NCBI GenBank assembly: GCA_017936025.1
Contig: JAGBGL010000166.1
Coordinates: 1 to 16,932 of the forward strand
Direction of reading: 5' to 3'
Length of the DNA: 16,932 nucleotides
Source: Bacillota bacterium
Lineage (GTDB): Bacteria; Bacillota; Clostridia; Peptostreptococcales; Anaerovoracaceae
This document shows, piece by piece, positions 14,213-16,932 of the stretch. The translations under genes were made by a program, and so were the position numbers. The notes under the pieces are model-generated. The model had not been told where the DNA came from. It saw only the letters and a program-made list of their open reading frames with translations, and ran no database searches. How positions within the stretch are numbered: position 1 is the stretch's first letter; each line of letters opens with the position of its first letter.

Positions 14213-14234
14213 AAGAAAAATACTGAACAGCGAG

Positions 14235-14262
14235 CCTGCTTCTGAGTACGGAGCAGGTTTTT
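14235..14262 (+). terminator. Intrinsic terminator of the DUF134-NifX operon
   Basis: CCTGCTTC (14235-14242) pairs with GGAGCAGG (14250-14257, register approximate, one mismatch), followed by TTTTTT. It begins about 22 nt after the NifX-like stop. Confidence 0.85.
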
Positions 14263-14267
14263 TATAC

Positions 14268-14397
14268 AGAAAAATGCATACAAAAACAGAAAATAAAAAA
14301 GATTAAAAATTTTCAGAAAATGGGTTGATTTTTGTTTTTGCGGTGTTATAATGTAGTCACAAAAGAAAAAGAGGTACAGTCCAATGAAATAGTAACT
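14268..14397 (+). repeat. Promoter and 5'-end repeat, copy 1 (matches 14658-14787)
   Basis: 130 bp repeated exactly 390 bp downstream with about a dozen differences, most of them between the A-rich upstream block and the -10. The A/T-rich block before the -35 and everything from the -10 to AGTAACT is nearly identical, whereas the promoter spacer has diverged. Confidence 0.9.
14325..14352 (+). promoter_or_regulatory. Promoter of noncoding RNA gene 1
   Basis: TTGATT (14325-14330), 16-bp spacer, TATAAT (14347-14352) with the extended TGT just before it. An A/T-rich block (14281-14320) resembling an UP element precedes it. Confidence 0.8.
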
Positions 14398-14622
14398 CAA
14401 CACAACTAAAGTTATTTCTTGAATGAATGGAAAAAGGAAAGAAGGTGGTTCCGCCAGAAGCGTATAGATAAGAACTTTAAAGGAAAGCCAATTGCTTTTA
14501 TATAGATCAGAAGTTACAGATCATATGAATGCATAGAGTGAAGAAAGGAGGGAATTGCTCAGAGTGTTTAGTTTTAGTTATTGATACCGGTTGCAGGTAA
14601 AGACGGCAGCCGGTATTTTTTT
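14359..14622 (+). ncRNA. Tandem structured RNA gene 1, family not identified (about 265 nt)
   Basis: From the predicted start near 14359 to the T-run at 14622 no credible protein frame exists. Block A (14353-14397; GTAGTCAC ... GAGGTACAGTCCAATGAAAT) is shared with RNA gene 2. A hairpin AGTAACT/AGTTATT (14391-14397 with 14410-14416) is kept in gene 2 although its loop differs. Block B (about 14439-14456; AAGGTGGTTCCGCC) and block C (about 14545-14572; AGAAAGGAGGGAATTGCTCA onward) are also shared. The insert between B and C is about 90 nt. The 3' end is the stem ATACCGGTTGC / GCAGCCGGTAT. A strong promoter and terminator with conserved structured blocks indicate a functional RNA. I cannot place it in a known family. 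Confidence 0.7.
14584..14622 (+). terminator. Terminator of RNA gene 1
   Basis: ATACCGGTTGC (14584-14594) pairs over 11 bp, one of them G-U, with GCAGCCGGTAT (14606-14616), followed by a run of seven Ts. Confidence 0.9.
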
Positions 14623-14630
14623 ATACGGTT

Positions 14631-14658
14631 TTACGGAACCTGGAAGCAGGATCCGTAA
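14631..14658. repeat. Strong isolated hairpin between the two RNA genes
   Basis: TTACGGA-a-CCTG-gaag-CAGG-a-TCCGTAA: 11 paired bases with one internal A/A mismatch. It has no adjacent T-run on the plus strand and lies directly before the A-rich element of copy 2. Confidence 0.6.
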
Positions 14659-14787
14659 GAAAAATGAATACAAAAACAGAAAATAAAAAAGATTAAAAAT
14701 TTTCAGAAAACTAATTGACTTTTGGCCCTGTGGTGTTATAATGTAGTCACAAAAGAAAAAGAGGTACGGTCCAATGAAATAGTAACT
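14658..14787 (+). repeat. Promoter and 5'-end repeat, copy 2 (matches 14268-14397)
   Basis: Collinear with copy 1 without gaps at an offset of 390 bp; see copy 1 for the distribution of differences. Confidence 0.9.
14715..14742 (+). promoter_or_regulatory. Promoter of noncoding RNA gene 2
   Basis: TTGACT (14715-14720), 16-bp spacer, TATAAT (14737-14742) with extended TGT, and the same upstream A/T block as gene 1. Closer to consensus than copy 1. Confidence 0.85.
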
Positions 14788-15300
14788 GATAATTAAAAAA
14801 GTTAATTCAAGGAACGGTTAGAGAGGAAGGTGGTTCCGCCAAGAAGTTTAATCGATCAATAAATTTTGGGTAATAAATGAAAAGCTTTTGACAGGTATTT
14901 GCGAAATTAAGTATTTGATATCACGATTTAATTCAACAAACACAAGATAGCAAAAGATAGATTCACGAGATGTATTTTAACGCGAGCAAATGGAATTCCC
15001 TGGATGGGAGAAAGGAGTGAACTGCTGAGAGTGTTTATCGTATTTACAAATAGATAATACCGGATGATTATTTAAGAAGACACGCCGACAGATGCAGGCA
15101 GGGTTGCCAAAGGTAGGAAGTCGGAGATAGATGTAAAGTGAAAGCTTAAAGAACAGATGTTAAAGGAAGTATGAGTGATATGTCACCACAGATCGTAAGT
15201 GTGGATCGACGAAATTCCGGAGAACAGAAGGGACGAAGATGGAAACTTTGGTGAAGAATGAAAGGTGTAGAAAATAATTGCCGGTATTATCTCATTTTTT
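14749..15300 (+). ncRNA. Tandem structured RNA gene 2, large (about 550 nt), family not identified
   Basis: Starts with the same block A as gene 1, then hairpin AGTAACT/AGTTAAT (14781-14787 with 14800-14806), block B (about 14825-14842) and block C (about 15010-15037), but with an insert of about 165 nt between B and C. The 3' domain is closed by a long-range helix: AGATAATACCGG (15052-15063) pairs perfectly with CCGGTATTATCT (15281-15292), extended by ATTATT/AATAAT (15067-15072 with 15273-15278). Inside are further hairpins, for example CCGAC...GTCGG enclosing GGCA-GGGT-TGCC (about 15085-15145), and CCACA...TGTGG (about 15185-15204). A T-run (15295-15300) follows the closing helix. No protein frame with a ribosome binding site is present. 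The size and the tRNA neighbour recall the large ornate RNAs ROOL and GOLLD; this is a hypothesis only. Confidence 0.7.
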
Positions 15301-15321
15301 GTGTAAAAAACATTTTTGTCA

Positions 15322-15350
15322 TTGACAAGCCGTGACTGAAATGGTAATAT
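15322..15350 (+). promoter_or_regulatory. Promoter of tRNA-Lys
   Basis: TTGACA (15322-15327), 17 bp, TAATAT (15345-15350); predicted start about 17 nt before the tRNA. Confidence 0.85.
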
Positions 15351-15373
15351 GGTTAAGCTGACAAATTGAATAT

Positions 15374-15449
15374 GCACCATTAGCTCAGCTGGCAGAGCAC
15401 CTGACTCTTAATCAGGGTGTCCACGGTTCGAACCCGTGATGGTGTACCA
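15374..15449 (+). tRNA. tRNA-Lys, anticodon CTT
   Basis: 76 nt with encoded CCA. Acceptor GCACCAT/ATGGTGT (G-U at the first pair), D-arm GCTC-AGCTGGCA-GAGC, anticodon arm CCTGA-CTCTTAA-TCAGG with anticodon CTT at 15407-15409, T-arm CACGG-TTCGAAC-CCGTG, discriminator A, CCA. It reads AAG codons. Confidence 0.97.
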
Positions 15450-15455
15450 AAACGT

Positions 15456-15517
15456 TCCTATCCGAACTATTACTTCTACAGACGCGGATTCGCGACTGCA
15501 GTATGGTTCGATTAGGA
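15456..15517 (+). ncRNA. Rod-shaped hairpin downstream of tRNA-Lys, possible co-transcribed small RNA
   Basis: A long imperfect stem: TCCTA (15456-15460) with TAGGA (15513-15517), CGAAC (15463-15467) with GTTCG (15506-15510), CTACAG (15476-15481) with CTGCAG (15496-15501, one mismatch), and CGCG-GATT-CGCG (15483-15494) at the tip. It lies between the tRNA and its terminator, so it is made with the tRNA precursor. Role unknown; it could also be a processing or stability element. Confidence 0.5.
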
Positions 15518-15524
15518 GAGACAG

Positions 15525-15557
15525 AAGCGGTAATTAGAACCGCTTTTTTCTTTTTTT
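15525..15557 (+). terminator. Terminator of the tRNA-Lys transcript
   Basis: AAGCGGT (15525-15531), loop AATTAGA, ACCGCTT (15539-15545), followed by a long T-rich tract. Confidence 0.92.
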
Positions 15558-15559
15558 GT

Positions 15560-15592
15560 AAAAAATATACCGGGAGCTTTCACTCCCGGTAT
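15560..15592 (-). terminator. Terminator of the sigma / anti-sigma operon
   Basis: ATACCGGGAG (15567-15576), loop of 6, CTCCCGGTAT (15583-15592): a perfect 10-bp stem, followed on the minus strand by ATATTTTTTAC. It lies 4 nt past the anti-sigma stop. Confidence 0.92.
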
Positions 15593-15596
15593 TATG

Positions 15597-16268
15597 CTAT
15601 TGCGTTGTAAGACTTTCGGCCATTTCTTTTAAAATAGAAATTTCACATGTCCCCTGTAATTCATAATAGTATAACCCATCTGCCCAGCATACAGCATTAA
15701 TGTTGTCTTTAGAGGACTCATAACCCTTATATCCATTAATAGATATTTCTTCAAAATAAGCATCTTCATTATCAATACTTAAAGACATGCTTTCATCCAT
15801 GGTTTGCTGACAATATAATATTTCGCTGTCCTGATTTGAAGATAAGAAATGGATGACATAGAAGCTATCTTCTTTTGTAATAGTTTCAGCATCGAAATTG
15901 GTTGGTGCAGCAGGGGTCAGGTATATAAATTCTCCATTTGTAGCAGGCCCTTCAATATCAAAGGTTACATCTAGTGTTCCTTGCTTGTAGTTTTGGGTCT
16001 CGTTCCAGGTAACAATATATTTTGCTGCTACAGCACATCCCGTGGCTGCCAGTACAAACAGAGCAACAAGTATAGCAAGTAAGCTTTTTCTAATGCGTTT
16101 ACTGCCAACTGTAACATATGAATACTCTGCTTTTTTACATATCCCTTTCATATTGGATTCAAAGCTTTTAGAAAATTGATATTCTTCATGAGGATTTTCG
16201 AAATCATTGACCCAGTTGAATTCTATAGTTAATGCTTCAGAAAGTGCCTTTTGTAAATTTTTGCTCAT
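15597..16268 (-). CDS. Membrane anti-sigma-like protein, DUF4367-like C-terminus
   Basis: 223 residues: a cytoplasmic N-terminal part of about 60 residues, one membrane helix (about 62-82, LLAILVALFVLAATGCAVAA), and an extracytoplasmic domain of about 140 residues rich in acidic and aromatic residues (ending DGLYYYELQGTCEISILKEMAESL). This topology and its position just after an ECF sigma gene point to the cognate anti-sigma factor. The C-terminal pattern resembles the DUF4367 domain often found in such proteins, and I rank this as probable, not certain. A TTG one codon upstream is possible, but the ATG at 16268 overlaps the sigma stop as TGATG and has GAGGAG eight bases before it. The DNA is AT-richer than the window's left part. 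Confidence 0.75.
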   Translation of the reverse strand: MSKNLQKALSEALTIEFNWVNDFENPHEEYQFSKSFESNMKGICKKAEYSYVTVGSKRIRKSLLAILVALFVLAATGCAVAAKYIVTWNETQNYKQGTLDVTFDIEGPATNGEFIYLTPAAPTNFDAETITKEDSFYVIHFLSSNQDSEILYCQQTMDESMSLSIDNEDAYFEEISINGYKGYESSKDNINAVCWADGLYYYELQGTCEISILKEMAESLTTQ

Positions 16269-16801
16269 CAAATCAGCTCCTCATTGATCTTTTTTTGTAA
16301 CATCTTTTTGCCTCGTTGTGCTCTTTTTCTTGCATTCTCTGCAGAAATACCTAATAGGTTTGCGATTTCATTAAATTGATAATCATAAACAAGGTTTAAA
16401 TATAAAACATCCCTATATATTTCTGGCAATTCAAGAATATATCCAAGAAGTTTTTCGTATGATGTATTTTCTGTGAAGTTTTCGCTTTCAAATTCAATAG
16501 TTTCAGATAAGTATTGGTTTATCTCTATGATTTTCTTTTCCTTGTTGTAAACATCTATAGCTGCATTTCTAGTAATAATAACTGCAAAAGCTTTCGTTTT
16601 GTGACTTGTTACAGAGTCTATTTTGTGGAAATTTTTTGCTATACGCAAAAATGCTTCCTGTACAGCATCTTCAGAGAGTTGATCCTCTTTTAAGATTTCT
16701 TTTGCAATGTAGAACATCAATTTACGGTATTGCTCATAAAAAACAATAAACTTATGTTTTTCTTCATCTGTGTCTATTAGTGTCAAGTAAATCTGTAGCA
16801 T
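16268..16801 (-). CDS. ECF-type RNA polymerase sigma factor
   Basis: 177 residues. Region 2 spans about 20-90: FYEQYRKLMFYIAKEILKED, then EDAVQEAFLRIAKNF (the conserved core-binding D-A-x-Q-E-x-F motif) and FAVIITRNAAIDVYNKEKK. Region 4 spans about 112-170: KLLGYILELPEIYRDVLYL, and the helix-turn-helix FNEIANLLGISAENARKRAQRGKKML. Length and the absence of regions 1 and 3 fit group 4 (ECF) sigma factors. GGAGGA stands six bases before the ATG. It is followed with a one-base overlap by the membrane protein likely to control it, which would make the pair a cell-envelope signal system. Target genes are not identifiable here, though the divergent gene at the right edge is a candidate. Confidence 0.95.
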   Translation of the reverse strand: MLQIYLTLIDTDEEKHKFIVFYEQYRKLMFYIAKEILKEDQLSEDAVQEAFLRIAKNFHKIDSVTSHKTKAFAVIITRNAAIDVYNKEKKIIEINQYLSETIEFESENFTENTSYEKLLGYILELPEIYRDVLYLNLVYDYQFNEIANLLGISAENARKRAQRGKKMLQKKINEELI

Positions 16802-16830
16802 ATATGATCCTCCAATGCTGTCTAGTTAGT

Positions 16831-16836
16831 ATTATA
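16831..16836 (-). promoter_or_regulatory. -10 element of the sigma operon
   Basis: TATAAT on the minus strand, about 30 bp before the sigma ATG; no good vegetative -35 at 16-18 bp. The minus-strand motif GTGACAC lies further up and might belong to an ECF-type promoter, but no firm pair can be made. Confidence 0.4.
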
Positions 16837-16925
16837 GAGGATAAATTCAAAAAAATATAGAACTTGTGTCACATTTTGAAGTAAAAGCAGGTTATATAGA
16901 TAAACACAGCGAGGAAGGAGGTGAA

Positions 16926-16932
16926 ATGATAT
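16926..16932 (+). CDS. Start of a plus-strand gene cut by the right edge
   Basis: A near-perfect AGGAGGTGA (16915-16924 region) precedes ATG at 16926; only two codons are visible. It diverges from the sigma gene. Product unknown. Confidence 0.5.

Noticed and set aside
14004..14306. Plus-strand 100-residue frame across the end of the NifX-like gene.
   Set aside because: It is an out-of-frame reading of the NifX-like gene that runs through its terminator.
14545..14580. Short peptides starting at TTG/CTG after AGGAGG in block C (ending near 14583, and the equivalent near 15022-15054).
   Set aside because: Only about 9-11 residues, non-ATG starts, and differences between copies do not favour synonymous change; more likely conserved RNA sequence.
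14268..14622. 6S RNA as identity of RNA gene 1.
   Set aside because: The size would allow it, but I see no single long rod with a central promoter-like bubble, and the duplicate reaching 550 nt does not fit.
15183..15380. Minus-strand 65-residue open frame.
   Set aside because: No ribosome binding site, overlaps the RNA 2 closing helix and the tRNA promoter; composition is not protein-like.
15374..15449. Phage or island attachment site at the tRNA-Lys 3' end.
   Set aside because: No second copy of the tRNA 3' sequence and no integrase gene is present in the window.

Overview
The window reads as chromosomal DNA of an anaerobic, low-to-mid GC member of the Bacillota, most likely class Clostridia. 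The evidence is the ECF-type vitamin transporter with late cobamide genes, the DUF134 + NifX-like pair, the TSCPD-domain protein, the FHA-SEDS fusion, Shine-Dalgarno sites close to AGGAGG, and consensus sigma-A promoters. Species cannot be fixed from the sequence alone.

Layout. (1) 1-6017, plus strand: a tightly overlapped nine-gene cobamide salvage operon. It holds the tail of an ECF ATPase, an S component with an unusual N-terminal extension, the T component, a TIM-barrel isomerase/epimerase-like protein of unknown role, cobT, cobU, cobS, a short second CobU-like protein and cobC. Together these encode uptake of a corrinoid or lower-ligand precursor and assembly of the nucleotide loop. No corrin-ring genes are present. 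(2) 6018-8798: a small GIY-YIG protein, a possible degraded PhoU-like remnant, a DUF2804 protein and endonuclease IV (nfo), separated by clear terminators. (3) 8799-13325, minus strand: an operon of FHA-SEDS glycosyltransferase, class B penicillin-binding protein, TSCPD protein and a CDF metal exporter with a doubled C-terminal domain. (4) 13326-14262, plus strand: a DUF134 DNA-binding protein and a NifX-like protein with a His/Cys-rich tail, behind a consensus promoter carrying two identical 20-bp operator-like repeats. (5) 14263-15550: no credible protein genes. Two tandem, related, structured noncoding RNA genes, each with its own promoter, are followed by tRNA-Lys(CTT) and a rod-shaped hairpin with terminator. 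(6) 15551-16932: a visibly AT-richer ECF sigma / membrane anti-sigma pair on the minus strand and, at the right edge, the first codons of a divergent plus-strand gene.

The strongest candidate for something undescribed is the tandem RNA pair at about 14268-15300. The copies share about 130 bp of promoter and 5' end plus two internal blocks, differ greatly in the inserts between blocks, and end with different closing helices. The second is about 550 nt with a long-range closing stem. Next are the divided CobU motifs in the cobamide operon and the twin operator at the DUF134 promoter.
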